NCBI RefSeq assembly: GCF_004115265.2
Contig: NC_046305.1
Location: 28,584,687-28,648,686 of the forward strand
Reading direction: 5' to 3'
DNA: 64,000 nucleotides
Origin: Rhinolophus ferrumequinum
Taxonomy: Eukaryota > Chordata > Mammalia > Chiroptera > Rhinolophidae
Numbering within the stretch: the stretch's first letter is position 1; each line of letters opens with the position of its first letter. The translations under genes were made by a program, and so were the position numbers. Of this stretch, positions 24,680 to 38,900 are shown in pieces. Below the pieces are notes generated by a model. The model had not been told where the DNA came from, did no database searches, and was given only the letters and a program-made list of their open reading frames with translations.

Positions 24680-24985
24680 ACTATCTACTTCATTCTCTTC
24701 CTCACTTAGGAGATCCTACTCATCCCTGAAGTCTCAGCTTAAATATTATTTCTCCCAGAAAACTTTTCCCCGGTCCTCCTGACTTGAATCTTGCTAAATC
24801 CCCTTGTTATAGGCTCATCAGTTTTTGTTTTGGTAGGACTCATCAAACTTGTACTTACTCGTCTGTGGTCAGTAGTTAGCCTACAATCTCCATGAAGTCA
24901 TGATCTAAAATTCTTGGTCACTGCTCCAGCACTTAGGACAGTGTCTGAGCAATGGAAGCTACTCAATAAATACGTGTATGAGTGC
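24680..24985 (+). repeat. L2 LINE 3' fragment
   Basis: Thymidine- and cytosine-rich L2 text with GAAGTCTCAGCTTAAATATT, then TTAGGACAGTGTCTGAGCAA and an ACTCAATAAATA end, the usual L2 3' terminus. Confidence 0.75.
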
Positions 24986-25191
24986 CACATTTGCTAACCT
25001 AATGGTATGATATGTTGGCCCAGGACCAGAACTGAATATATCTGCCTCCACTGTGCCCTTGGTCTTGAGACACCACTCTTGCTTCCTCATCACAGCACAG
25101 ATTCATAAAATTGAGTATTAGAAGAAACTTAAAGTTTATTTAGTCTGAATATCTCTCTGTCCCACAGTGTAAATGTCCCACAGTGTAAAAG

Positions 25192-25659
25192 TGTAATGGC
25201 CATCGTAATGAGGAGGTATCTTCAGGACAAAAGACAAAGCAAGCAACTCTATAGAATATAACAGAATTTATTATAGGGTAATTTACTTATGGGAATGTAG
25301 GGTCACAGCAGATAGATGACCCAGAAGTTCTGTGCAAATTATTCTCCAGTAACAGACTCCTGTTATAGTACTTTTTTAATAGTGTAACTCAGGTACTAAC
25401 GATTGTCAAGACCAAGAATGCAGTATCGACAGGGGCCATACCTCTTGGTGGTCTCGATACTATCACCCGTTTGATATTTATCTCAGTTGTCATGCCATTC
25501 TGGCCATTACTAACAAAAATATTTATGGCTACATTTTCAGGAATACAGATAAGCATGAACTAGAAAGCACTGATATTCTTGCTAAGGACAATATTAGATT
25601 GGTCAAAGGTCACAGCATGAAAACTCCAGGATACAAAAATGGAGTTGCTTTTGTTCACA
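25192..25659 (-). repeat. Probable solo LTR (unclassified ERV)
   Basis: A 468-bp block that on the minus strand starts TGTGAACAAAAGCAACTCC, contains AATAAA followed by a T/G-rich stretch, and ends in CA. It resembles a class I LTR without its virus. No clear target duplication was found, so family and ends are uncertain. A short direct repeat GTCCCACAGTGTAAA lies just outside its left end. Confidence 0.45.
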
Positions 25660-26024
25660 TCTATTACATTTATTACGTCTATACATCTAATGCCAGAGAT
25701 GTTGCAAAATATCCAAGCAAGTGACTGTCCAGTCTTAGTTTGAAAACTAGGGACAGAAACTACCTCCCAAGGTCACTCATTGCGTCCTGGACAGCTCTGA
25801 CCATCAGAAAGATTTTTGATTCTCTGCACTTACCCTTAACCTGATTTCCTATAGCTTTGATCCACAGCCTAGCCTCACAAAATGACTTAAAGTTTTTCCA
25901 TAATATTAACAACCTTCATCATCTCTCTGGTCCAAACTGCATTTTTTTTTTTAGAGGGTCAATTTTTTTCATCCTCTGAATAAATCTCTCAATTGGGAAC
26001 ATAACTAGCTTGAAATAGAAAAAC

Positions 26025-26095
26025 TTCATTCATCTATTCCAAAAATATCAGTTGAGTGCTACATGTGTCAAGCATAGGAGCCAGAAAGAGTAGAC
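26025..26095 (-). repeat. L2/MIR 3'-end fragment
   Basis: TTCATTCATCTATTCCAAAA followed by TCAGTTGAGTGCTACATGTG is the reverse complement of an L2-type 3' end. Confidence 0.6.
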
Positions 26096-26448
26096 ATACA
26101 GAGATATCCCAAAAGATGGAGTCTGTCTAGGGAGATAAAAACGTTTATAAGATCAAATGATCTCAGAAACAGAGGAGCTGCCAAGGCTGGATAGGAAGTG
26201 TTCTAAGAGTTCAGGAGAGGTGGTATGTCTGGGGGGCCTGGGGACATAGATGTGGAGTCTAGGAAGGCCTCACTTAGGAAATGGGATCTGAGCTGAGCTG
26301 ATGGACAGGAAACATGAGTCAGTGCGTAAACCATCTTGACAATGAGGCTCAGAGAGAGAACTCTTCCCAAGATGGACAGGGAGGGGCTTTGTGAGGATGG
26401 AGGAAGTATTTCCCTCTCCTCAGGACTGTCAATCATTGTCTATAGTAG

Positions 26449-28978
<2,530 letters not shown>

Positions 28979-29109
28979 TCACACCCTTGGGGAGCTCTGT
29001 CCTGACCACTGTTTCTTCCCAGAGCCCAGGGAATCCTCCCTCTACTCCCCAGGCTATCTTCTTCCCAGGGGCCGAGGGTGGGAGTCCAAAGGGCCACACT
29101 CTCACAGGG

Positions 29110-29133
29110 AATAAAATATTGTCTGGCAATAAA
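29110..29133 (+). terminator. SLAMF9: SLAMF9 polyadenylation signals
   Basis: Two AATAAA hexamers at 29110-29115 and 29128-29133, about 130-155 bp after the stop codon. Cleavage probably falls near 29150. Confidence 0.75.
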
Positions 29134-29190
29134 GTCGAATTAGGTGACTGCCATTTTGGAGGAGTGAGGTGACTCTGGCAAACCCATGTC

Positions 29191-29280
29191 TTCCTTCTAC
29201 TCCAGGTGCCCCCTCCAAATCACCTTTCCTTCTACTCCAGGTGCCCCCTCCAAATCACCTTTCCTTCTACTCCAGGTGCA
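29191..29280. repeat. 35-bp tandem repeat, 2.6 copies
   Basis: The unit starts TTCCTTCTACTCCAGGTGCC and ends AAATCACCT. Copies at 29191-29225 and 29226-29260 are identical, and a partial one runs to 29280. It lies just past the SLAMF9 polyadenylation signals. Confidence 0.95.
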
Positions 29281-31140
29281 CCCGTCCAAGCCCACATGCT
29301 CCCCCACGCCTGCCCTTGGGGACTGAAGTGAGTGTTCACAATGAGGTATTGGTGTGTTACTATTCACCACCTATCCCCTTCCCCACCAACATACAGAACA
29401 TTTGCACTTTAAATAAGAAAAGCGAGAGATTTCTTCTAACCTAACTGAATCTGTGACTCCTCAATGGGAGCATTACAGGCACTAAGAACCCTATATGGGT
29501 GGTATTGTTCCTGCTAAGATTCTTCTGCTCTCATAGCCCTACTTCCACCCTGGCAGACGAGTTCACTTAACTACTCCCACGCAATCCACCCCAGTCTAGA
29601 GGCTGTGCTGCCAGGAAGACAGGAATCCTCTAGTGCAGTCCTATTCTGGGTCTAAGTGAGCCTGGGACCCTGCAGTCATCTCCCTGATGCCAGCTGCTCT
29701 GCACCTCTGGTGCCTACCCCATAGGGATGATAACTTAGCTGGATCAATAGCTGAGGTCTGGACCCTTCACCTTTGTTTGTGATTAGTATTACTGCCCTGT
29801 CTGTCCTTTTTCTATAGATTTCCATGTTTCAGACCTCTCTAGATCCTTGTACTGGGTTAATGCCCACCCCTTACACACCACCCCCCTCAAGCACAGACCC
29901 TTATGTTTACTTTCTTGCTCTTTCCCGAGCCCAATGACCAGCCGGAATTCCTCACCCAGGCCTGATCTACCACTGCCCAAGACTTGGGCATCCTCACAAA
30001 ATCAGATCTTATGCAGCTGCCATGGGTGGAGACTTGGGAGCCACCCAAGTGACAGGACATGTGTAGTAGTGAGTGCATTGGAGGGGGTGGTGTAGGATTC
30101 AGTAGCGACAGTGCTGGGTGAGATCTCAGATATGGGCTATGCTCTGCCACTCACCTCTTGCTTGTGACACTTTGTTCAGGAAACATCAACTGGGGCAGAG
30201 TCCCTTTCCACAAGGAACACTTTGAAGGAGAGGACTGCAGCTCTTAGAGACATGGCTAAGGATGTACCTTGGCTCCCACAGAAGCAGGAGGAGCAGGTGA
30301 CCCCGGGGAGTTTCAGAAGAGGAGGCTGAAGGGTTGGGAGTTGGTCGTGTGGCAGAAGCTATACATGACATTTCTTTGGACCTCGCCTTCCCCTCTCTCT
30401 CTGTGAGGAAAAGGATCCTGACCTCCAAAGTATCTTTCAAGAGGAGGGATACTAGGCTATGAATGGGGCTGTGGGATGCACTGGAGAATCTTGGAGACCA
30501 AAGACACTGCTTTTGGGAAAACAGGACATGTCGGCCAGACACGAGTACACCCAGAAGGAGGGCTCTAAGCAGCATGGGGCATGGGCAGAAGCCAAGAGCC
30601 AGGCCTCCCAGACTGGAGAGGAAGCAGAGCCAACAGATAAGCAGGAGTTTCCTGCCTAGGTTTATGAGCAGGAGAGGGAGACCCTTGGGGCTTGGGGAGG
30701 AGGTGGTGAGGGTAGGAAACCAGTCCCCAAAGAGCTCCTAAGATTGGCAACAGATCAACTACTCTCTGAAGGCACGAGCCCAGATCTTGCTGGAAGGCAG
30801 TCCATGGCCTGAGGCTGGTTTACTGTGCCTCTTCCATGGCCTGAGCAGTCCCACTCTCAAAAAGGCCTGAGCTCTAGGGCCAAGGCTGCAGCCCCTATTT
30901 CCTCTAGTTCCTTAATACCTTTCTGAACACTGGAGAAAACAAAAGCAACTGGAGTCTATCTTGCATACATAGGGGCAGCTCATTCCTCAGAGTTACGCAC
31001 ACAGAAAGTAAATAAGAGGAGTAAATGGTCCTTGTACCGTTGACCCAGAGCTCTCCCTAGAATTTGGCAAAGTCCGTTCTTCCACACAGCCTCTGAACAG
31101 AGAAAGGCTGAGGTCCCAACCAGCCCAGGTGTTGGGAACT
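29281..31140. other. Intergenic between SLAMF9 and IGSF9, no gene seen
   Basis: Unique-looking sequence with scattered short ORFs, none with codon structure or similarity I recognise. Confidence 0.55.
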
Positions 31141-31141
31141 C

Positions 31142-31550
31142 TGGGAACAGAGTCCCAGAGAGCAGTTTCCAGGCTCTCGGCCTCATGTGGAAAGGTACTG
31201 ACTCGCGTAGTGGATGGCCGTCAGCTGTGGCTGATTGATCGACAGCTATAACCAGTTAGCCAATTAACCACTGATATAACTGCCCTGGCTGTGCTGGTGA
31301 GTGAGTCGGGAGTCGAGTCGGTTGGTTGGCAGGCAGAGAAGCGGACAGCAAGTTGCAGGTCGTGTGACTCCAGCCTCCAGTGAGACTATAGTGCCACCAG
31401 TGAGACTACAGTGGTATGACTCCCCTACCTATGGCTCCGTGGGTGTTCCTTTTTGGCCTAGCCATATCCTGCGTTCTTATGTGAGGAGTGGGACTAGAGA
31501 CTCTGCAGATCGCCTCGCACGACAAAAGAAATGGCGCAGCGAGCAGGGTC
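31142..31550 (+). mobile_element. Solo-type LTR of the class III (ERVL-like) family
   Basis: LTR of about 383 bp (31142-31524) matching those at 53574-53912 and 59042-59373 through GTTTCCAGGCTCTCGGC, GGATGGCCGTCAGCTGTGG, CCAGCCTCCAGTGAGACTA and ATGACTCCCCTACCTATGGC. It is followed by the same primer-binding-like site TGGCGCAGCGAGCAGGGT, so a little internal sequence remains. An old fossil with no coding part. Confidence 0.85.
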
Positions 31551-32704
31551 TCCCGCATGACACCAGGGCACCTGGAAGAGGAAGGCTGAGACCCTCAAGA
31601 AGGTGGAATATAAGCTCAGAGAGGCCCAGTCCTCTTCCTCTGCAGGAAGCCATGATAGTTATCACCTGATAGTACTGCAGTCTGCAAAGTTTGCTCACCC
31701 TTATAAACAGGTGAAAGCAAACTGAGTGGAGGGGGGTAACATTTAATTTACTAAGTATCAGGCACTGGGCATACGGTACTTCATTTATCATCAGGTGACA
31801 GGACCAGTGGCCATTGTCATGTGGTCAACAAAGTCCCTGTAATTGACAACCTTTTCTGATCTTGTCAACAAGCTGAAAACATGTGGGCTCTCTGATACTT
31901 TGGTTACACAGAATCTTAGTTGGTGGAGAAACTTTCCCAGAAAGTTATGATTAAGGGTCAAAGACAACCTGAGGAAAACCTTTAGTTTTCAGCCTTAGGA
32001 ACTACTTTTTTTTTTCTTCTACCTTTCATTTCTGGCATTGTGTGGGAACAAGTTATAAGAGAGACTCGTGTTTGTACCAAAAAGCCAACAAGATACACCT
32101 GAATCACAGCAAAATGACAATAATAAAACACACAAATAAGCTTCCAGAAAAAAAGTGACCATATCATAAACTTTTAAAAATTGAAAATCATTTAAATGTC
32201 AGATTCACAAAAAGTTATTTTAATGTTCAAGTGAGATTAATTTATCCTCATAAAACACAGGAGATAGCAGAAATGAAACCCATTCCACTGTGGAGGAGCT
32301 CTTCCCCTCTGGCTGGTGAGGAGCCAAGAGATAAAAGGTGCTTCACCTATCTCTCCCAAGCACTCTACCTGGCCTTGCTTTCAGGTGTGTCCACTAACAC
32401 GGTTTCATTAGTCTTATCACTGTTAGTTCAGTCTGCTACATTGTAAAGTAATGCTGAAAACTGCCACTTTGGGAGAATTTGCTGGAGGAATGGTGGGAGA
32501 GACTATGTCACTGATTCTGCCTCCACTCCTCCTCTGCTTCCTCCTCCACATTTCCATCTCAAGCACCAAGACGTTTACACCAGCAGAACTTTCCAGCAGA
32601 GTCCCTACCAATAGACTGGTGATGGGTGGTGAGCTTCCTGGCCCAGGATGTGATCAGGTGAGGCTGGCTGATCACCTGGAGGGAGGATGAGGCAGAGACA
32701 CTGG
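31551..32704. other. Intergenic, no gene seen
   Basis: A/T-rich in 31.7-32.4 kb. Nothing recognised. Confidence 0.5.
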
Positions 32705-32955
32705 TGTGAGCAGTGGTTAAGTGCCGGAGGGGGCAGGTTGGTTAAGTCAGAGTTGGGTCTGATCCTGGCTCTGTCGTCCTAGATGGGAAGTCGGGCAAGT
32801 TACTTCACCTCCTTCGTTTGAGCCTTGGTTTTCTCATTAGTCATCTAGAGCCATACCTACTTCACAGGGTTTCTGCAGTTCAGGTCAGTTATAAAGCATG
32901 GAGTCCATGGTCTGGCACCTGCAAGGGTTCAGTAAATGATTACTTATTTCATTCC
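32705..32955 (+). repeat. MIR SINE
   Basis: Near full length: GTGAGCAGTGGTTAAGTGCC, CTGGCTCTGTCG, GGGCAAGTTACTTCACCTCC, TTTTCTCATTAGTC and GGGTTCAGTAAATGATTA. Confidence 0.85.
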
Positions 32956-33039
32956 TCCTCTTTCAATCGCCCGTGTCAAGGTGTCTCTCTTTTCCCCTCT
33001 GGGCCTCTTTCTCTGGGTGGTTGGTGCTGGGCGCTGCCG

Positions 33040-33720
33040 CGGGAGCTGACTTGGCAACCTCAGCTATGGCGCAGCCTTCCCCTCCCCACAATGCAGGAGG
33101 CGCCCGGGCAGGATCTGGGAGCTAGCCAGTGCGGACAGGTATTTCCAGTCCGGCCAGAGGAGAAATGGGCGGAGATGGGAATGGGGGAGGAGACCGGAGG
33201 ACGAGCTGGCTGGATCCCCAGGGAGAAGGGCGGGGAGTCCTGCCCCCCGCCGGGTACTCACGCCTCAGGCACAGATTTCAACCCCGGCTGCGACTTCTGC
33301 AGGTTAGAAGAAGGGAGGGGGTTTTGTATCGGAAGGAGGGCGTGCTAGGAGCTAGGGGAGAGCAGGCATATGCGACCCCTGGAGCAACGGCCCTGAACCG
33401 CCCGCCCTTCGGCCTTTTCGCGCCTGATCGCAAAGCTGTCCACCAGGGGGCGACCTGCCCACGTGCCGCGGAGTACAGCTCGCCCGAAACTGCGAGCCCC
33501 AGGCCGCCAGAAGGTCTCGCCCGCCCCCTCCTCCGTCTGCTGTTCCCATTGGCCGCCGCAGGCGGGGATTGGCGGTCTCCTGGGTGACGGAAGGCGCTTG
33601 GGGCGTCTGAGGCGGGAGGTGGGTCCGCCCCCTATTGTGTCGCGGGAAGAGTGGAGCTGAGCCGCGCGCGGAGCAGGTGAGGGCGGGGGCGTGCTAGTGA
33701 GATGGAATGGGGGTGTCGGC
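33040..33720 (+). promoter_or_regulatory. IGSF9: CpG island promoter of IGSF9
   Basis: CpG-dense block ending at the noncoding first exon. Two ATTGG (inverted CCAAT) boxes lie at 33548-33552 and 33568-33572, and GTGACGGAAGG (ATF/CREB half-site-like) at 33584. No TATA box is seen, as expected for a CpG promoter. Transcription probably starts near 33.63-33.65 kb. Confidence 0.7.
33640..33676 (+). other. IGSF9: IGSF9 noncoding exon 1 (end defined by donor)
   Basis: GCGGGAAGAGTGGAGCTGAG leads to GAGCAG|GTGAGG at 33676/33677, a strong donor in the CpG island. The start is not determined. Confidence 0.55.
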
Positions 33721-34902
33721 GGGGGAATGAAGAACTGTGTGGGAGTCAGGGGGAGAGGAGAAAGCGGGGGACTTATGGAGAGAAGTGGAATTCTCTGAGG
33801 CACAGAACTAGGGGAGTTCTGGGGCGTGAAGAGGAACTCTTGGTGGGGGGGGGGCTTCCCCGGGAACTGGAGTAGTTCTGGAGGTACTAATACTTCTGTG
33901 CAGGGGTGCTGGTTCTTTGTGGATTCCAACAGCAAGGAGTTCCAGCGGCCGGGAGAAGGCGAAAGAGAAGGGAATTGAGGGTGGGACATCAGAAGTGTAT
34001 TGTGGGCTGAGGCAAGACAACTCTATATGGAGGGAAATTCTAAGGAGGAATGGGTGAGAGAAATGGGTGGGTGGGAAGACACAGGGATTTCCTTGAGGCC
34101 CAGAGGACCTGGTGCAATTGGAGATCAGGTGCAAAAAATGGGCATGGGGACTGAGAAGTAGAGGTAACTGGAATGGGGGTACTAAGTGAATGAAGGAGTG
34201 CTGGGTGGGGAGACCAGACAGGTGAGGACATGCTGGGGGGCAGAGGAGTTGGAAAGATTTTAGGAAAAGCAGAGGAATTCTTGGGAAACCCAAGTTGCTA
34301 AGATTCAAGGAAAACTGAGCCAGGTGGGACTGGGGTTTCGTATACAATTGGAAAAAGATTTGTTGGAAAAGTATGGGAGACCTGGCTAGGGGCAGTGGGA
34401 AGCAAGGGGAACGTGTTCCCGTGAGTTGTCAGGAGTTAGACACACAGGGCCATTTAAATAGAGGCAAGGGCCAGGCTGAGGGACATGGGGATATTTTACA
34501 GCCAGTTCCGAACTTTGAGGCCCAGAGTGGAGTGGAGGCCCAGAGCAGAGTCCACTTGGATTTGCCAGGCCAAGATAGCACCCCCATCTCACCCCCAGCC
34601 CATTGTGCAGGGAGCATTAGGAGCTCTAAGTCTGGGCTGTCAAGAGTTCCTACCCTCCATCTCCAGGACTCACTGTACACCACACAGACTCTTGGCTTTT
34701 AATGAACCATGTCCTTAAGGTTGGGGAATGGAAAACTGCAAACTCTGGGCCCTGAGGATATTGGAGGGGAGTGAGTGGGAGGAAATGGGGTGAGGCACTT
34801 TTCAGGGTGTCTAGCAGAGGGTGGCTGCCTGGCAGCATCATGAAGAGGAAGTGGCATCAGCGGCCAGCCCAGGAATCTGCCCAAACTTTGAGGGTGCTGC
34901 CT

Positions 34903-34904
<2 letters not shown>

Positions 34905-34949
<45 letters not shown>
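34905..34949. repeat. (CA)n microsatellite
   Basis: About 22 AC units. Confidence 0.97.
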
Positions 34950-34950
<1 letters not shown>

Positions 34951-35134
34951 CCCCATACCAGCTGGTGGGGAAGGCAAGTGTCTTCCCTTCCAAGTGCATT
35001 ACTCACTCATTGTTAAAGCTGCGTTGGGAGGCTGAGTGGAGAAAGTGTACTGTTCCTCAGTTTCCCGAGTTTATGGAGGCTGGGGAAATGGGGCAGGGAA
35101 TTGTGTGGGGATCCCCTTGGGGCCACTTTATGGA

Positions 35135-35280
35135 TGTTCTAATCCAGGCTTTGCCCTTGACTGGCTCTGTCCCCCTGAGTGATACTCTGAGAATCTCAAC
35201 GTCCTTATTTGTCACTGTTGGGGTGGAGATGATAATACTAGTTCTACTTTCTGTGCCACCTTGTTGTTAGCATCAGGACA
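35135..35280 (+). repeat. MIR SINE fragment
   Basis: AATCCAGGCTTTGCCCTTGA, TGGCTCTGTCCCCCTGAG, AATCTCAACGTCCTTATTTG and GGAGATGATAATACTAG follow the MIR core. Confidence 0.7.
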
Positions 35281-35862
35281 AATGAAAGATAAGGAAGGGA
35301 GGCTTGCCTGTCAGGGGCTCTTTATCTCCCATACTTCCCTGAAAATTTTTTTTCTGAAAGTATAGGAACCCCCAGTTCCCTTGAGCCTCAGTTTTCTGAG
35401 ATCGTTAGTAACCTGAATTTCCCTACATGTCCTGGTCTTACCCGCCAGCACTCCCTCATTTTCCCAGTGCCCCCATCCCAGGCCTTATTCCTAGAGTGGG
35501 GGGTGGGGGAGTGGGGTGTCAAGATCTCTGATCTCCTGTGACCCCTCCTCTTACTTATCTGCTTCCTCTCCTTTCTCTTCCTTTGCTGTCCTCCTGGACT
35601 TTGTTTAACTGTGGGGTTTCTTCTGGTTTACTATATTGGCGAACTCTGTGTGTCACCTTGCATTTGGCATTTAGATCTGGCGGTGCTCCAGAGAACAGCT
35701 TCATCAGGTGTTAACGTGAGCCAAGCCCTAACCAGAAGAGTGGGAGCCGAAACCTGTTACCTAATCAGAAGGACTGACAGCTTGCTGGGCTGTGGACATC
35801 CCCGGGCCCGTCTACCTGGGCCCCTGTGGATAGGGGGCGCTGGGTGAGCAGGCAGCTGGGCT

Positions 35863-35920
35863 ATGGTTTGGTGCCTCAGTCTAGCCATCCTCAGCCTGAT
35901 CATCAGCCAAGGGGCTGACG
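35863..35920 (+). CDS. IGSF9: IGSF9 first coding exon, signal peptide
   Basis: MVWCLSLAILSLIISQGADG with a hydrophobic core. The start is chosen from the human MVWCLGLAV match and the GTGAGC donor at 35921. Confidence 0.93.
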
Positions 35921-38900
35921 GTGAGCTGGATTCAAGAACTCCCTGTTAGTCTTGGGATGGTGGCATTCCCCAGGGGTTCTCTCTGAGCATGTGAGGGTTC
36001 TGGAAAGGTTGAGGGTTACCTCAATTACAGAGTCCTAGGGAGCCCCCTGAGATGCTGATGCGACCTCCCTTCTCAGCCCTGACCTGCGCCCTGCTGTCCC
36101 TCATGCCACCCACCATGCAGGTCGAGGGAAGTCTGAGGTGGTATCAGTGGTGGGCCGGGCTGGGGAGAGTGCTGTGTTGGGCTGTGACCTGCTGCCCTCG
36201 GCTGGCCGACCCCCCCTGCACGTCATTGAGTGGCTACGCTTTGGGTTCCTGCTTCCCATCTTCATCCAGTTTGGCCTCTACTCTCCCCGAGTGGACCCTG
36301 ATTACGTGGGTAAGACTTAGCCGTAGGCTGGAGGGATTACCAACAAAGGTGGGCTGGGTGGGGTCTTCTTAACTATTGTGTCCCTGCCCTGACCTCACCT
36401 CTAGTTCCACTGCTTCAACACTGCTTAGTGATTGTGGCTCTGCTCCCAAGCTGCATTTACACGCACACACACGGTGTAGCTGTGCTGTTTAGAACTACAG
36501 TTGGTCTTTTCCAAAGGAGATTCTGCAGCCCTCTTTCAAGTATCCAACCTAATTCTGTAAATTACTTTTCTAGATCTCATCAGGAAGCTTCCCAGACTCC
36601 ATCCTGATCTTCCCTGGTTTCCCCACATGACCCTGTCCTGGTCTCTGGCATTGCTCATTCCCCTGCTCTCTCCGTCTACTGTCTTCAATGCTAGTTTGGG
36701 GGTTCTGGGCCTCTAGGGCCTGGACTGATGAGTCAGCAAAGAGGGTGGGTGGATGACCTGTCTGCTTCAGGCTAAGTGGGGGCTTAGCCTGATTCTGAGT
36801 ACAGAAGAACATGTACACAGAGAGATGGGCTGGGGAGGACCAAGTTCCCAAAAGATCAGCAAATGGAAGGGGCTGGCCTTGGTTCCTCCTGTACAGTCTT
36901 AAAATAGCGTATAGGCCTCCCAAGGCCCTAGTTGCCTCCCTCAAAAAGCTCAGCTTCCTCCTAATCCTGGCTGGAGCCTTAATCTGAATGGTTTAGTGCA
37001 GGTCTCAGAGGGAAGTGTGTGGGAGGGCCTAAGGATGGGTCCTTTAGGAGCTAAGGAGAGAAAGCCCAGGAAAGGCCACCTGGGAAGTCACTGATGGCCG
37101 GTGGGGCTTTCCATTTTCCCTTTTTAGTTTGAATCCTGCAGAATCCCTAGGATTGGTTGAGCTCTCATCCAAAGGGCTGGCTGAGCAGAGGAGAGGAGGC
37201 TCAGGCAGGTGCTGCCAAAGGGAAGAGTTTTTCAAAGTGGGGGCAATTGTTGGCAAACAGCCTGGTGTGAGTGTATGTGTCTACACAAGCCCCACGAGAA
37301 TTGATGAAAGTGGCCCCAGTTAGGAAAAGTGGAGGGAAAGTAGCTGTGCCCACCAGCCCTCCCTCTGTGCCTCTGCCTGCTGGCTGAGAGGGATAGAGGC
37401 TGCCTGGCTAAGGCTGGGCACATGCAGAAGATACTTGACTAAGGGCCCGGCAGGAGGAGGGGGAGTAAAGGAAGAAGGGCTTTTCCCGGGGCTCCACCAG
37501 GATGTGCAAATCTTCTTCCCTCTGCCCCCCATGTCTTGAGATCTGGCCAGCCACTTTGCTACCTTTGGGATTTCTTTATGTCTACCAGAGCTATGAGCAA
37601 TAATCTCTGGGGCTTTCTTCTTTCCCCTACCTTTTGTGCCCACCCTGCCCCCAGTCTGGAGCTCCTGGTGGGGCCAGGGCTAGTCTGCAGAGTATGGGCC
37701 CTGGGGGGAGGCCCCTATGCCCAATAACCCTTTACTGCCTGCCACTATGGAAGGAGCCTCTCAGCCTTTGTATAGGGGACTCTGAACTGCAGTTGCTAGG
37801 TAATGGGAGGTGGAGGTTGCTAAGGACAATGCTATCCTGTTTAAACTCTCTGGGCAAGTGAAGGGGCTATAGCCTGGGACTGTGGAAGGGACCCTGAAAG
37901 TAACTGGAGCTTTAGGGACTGCACTGAAGGGCAAGCTTCCAACCTTTAAAGATTCTAGAATCCATCTAGCAGAAGAGACTAGCTTTATAGACTAGTATGA
38001 AAGCAGTATAAAACCAGCTAGGACTAAATACTAGGGTTAAGTTAGCCACTGTGTGTGAAATGCCAGCACGGAGCCTGGAGTACCTCCCAACCTCCATGGT
38101 GTGAAATGTGACCAGGCATCCAAAGGAAAAAGAAGCGTGCCTTAATCTCCAGCTTTCCTGGGTTGGGTCTTAGACCAGTCCTAATCCATGGGACCAGCTT
38201 TGGTCTTTTACTTCTGTGCTATATTTCTTGGGAGTTTCAAAATGCCCCATATAGCAGAAGGGACATGAGTTTTCTCTCTGTCTTCAGCTGTTTGATACAA
38301 ATCAGTTATCTCATTCTCCCCCTTGCTCCCTCTAGTCATCTCCCCTTACTGCCTTTTATCCTTCAAAACACTGCATAGTCACAGTTTCCTGGAAGCCCTC
38401 TGTACTTCTCTTGCTTCATACTCTTGCTTCATAGTCTCGTGGAATATGTGGGCACAGCACCACTTTTTGAACTTGCACACGAATGTGAGTGTGGGTTCCC
38501 GGCCTTCTGAGAGCTTTCAAGAGTTTGGTTACGTCTCCAGCTTCCTTTATACATCCCTGCATGCCAAGAGGTCTCAAGTCTATCAGGCTGTTGCTCTGTG
38601 GATAGAGGGTGGGCCTCCAGGAGGTGTGCCCAGGACTCAGGAGGACTCAGGAATTCACGCGGTCTCGGGACTGCCTACCCCGGCCCTCTTCCTGTCCTTT
38701 TTTTATTTTTTTGCCCTACCCCCCCTGGTTTTTAAGCCATTGTTTCTGTCTAGTTGTAGGACACAGCTCCCTGGCCAATGGTGGTATTATGAGCCTTACC
38801 GTCCACCCAGCTGAGGCAGTCAGTCGCTGGTTGCTGGTCAGCCACTCACAACAGCTCATGGCAGCCCTTGTCAGCTGCCGGCCACTTACTCACGGCTGCC

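Larger units (their letters stand above)
33677..35862 (+). other. IGSF9: IGSF9 intron 1 and 5'UTR of exon 2
   Basis: Holds a (CA)n microsatellite (34905-34949) and a MIR fragment (about 35135-35280). The acceptor of the first coding exon is unresolved; GGCATTTAG at 35672-35680 is a candidate. Confidence 0.5.

Noticed and set aside
1-26400. PIGM, the next human neighbour beyond SLAMF9
   Set aside because: No PIGM-like frame; the interval is transposons and unique noncoding sequence, so the gene must lie further left.
33345-33989. 214-codon minus-strand frame across the IGSF9 CpG island
   Set aside because: GC-rich promoter sequence lacks stops by composition. No domain, no splice logic, and it overlaps the first exon and promoter.
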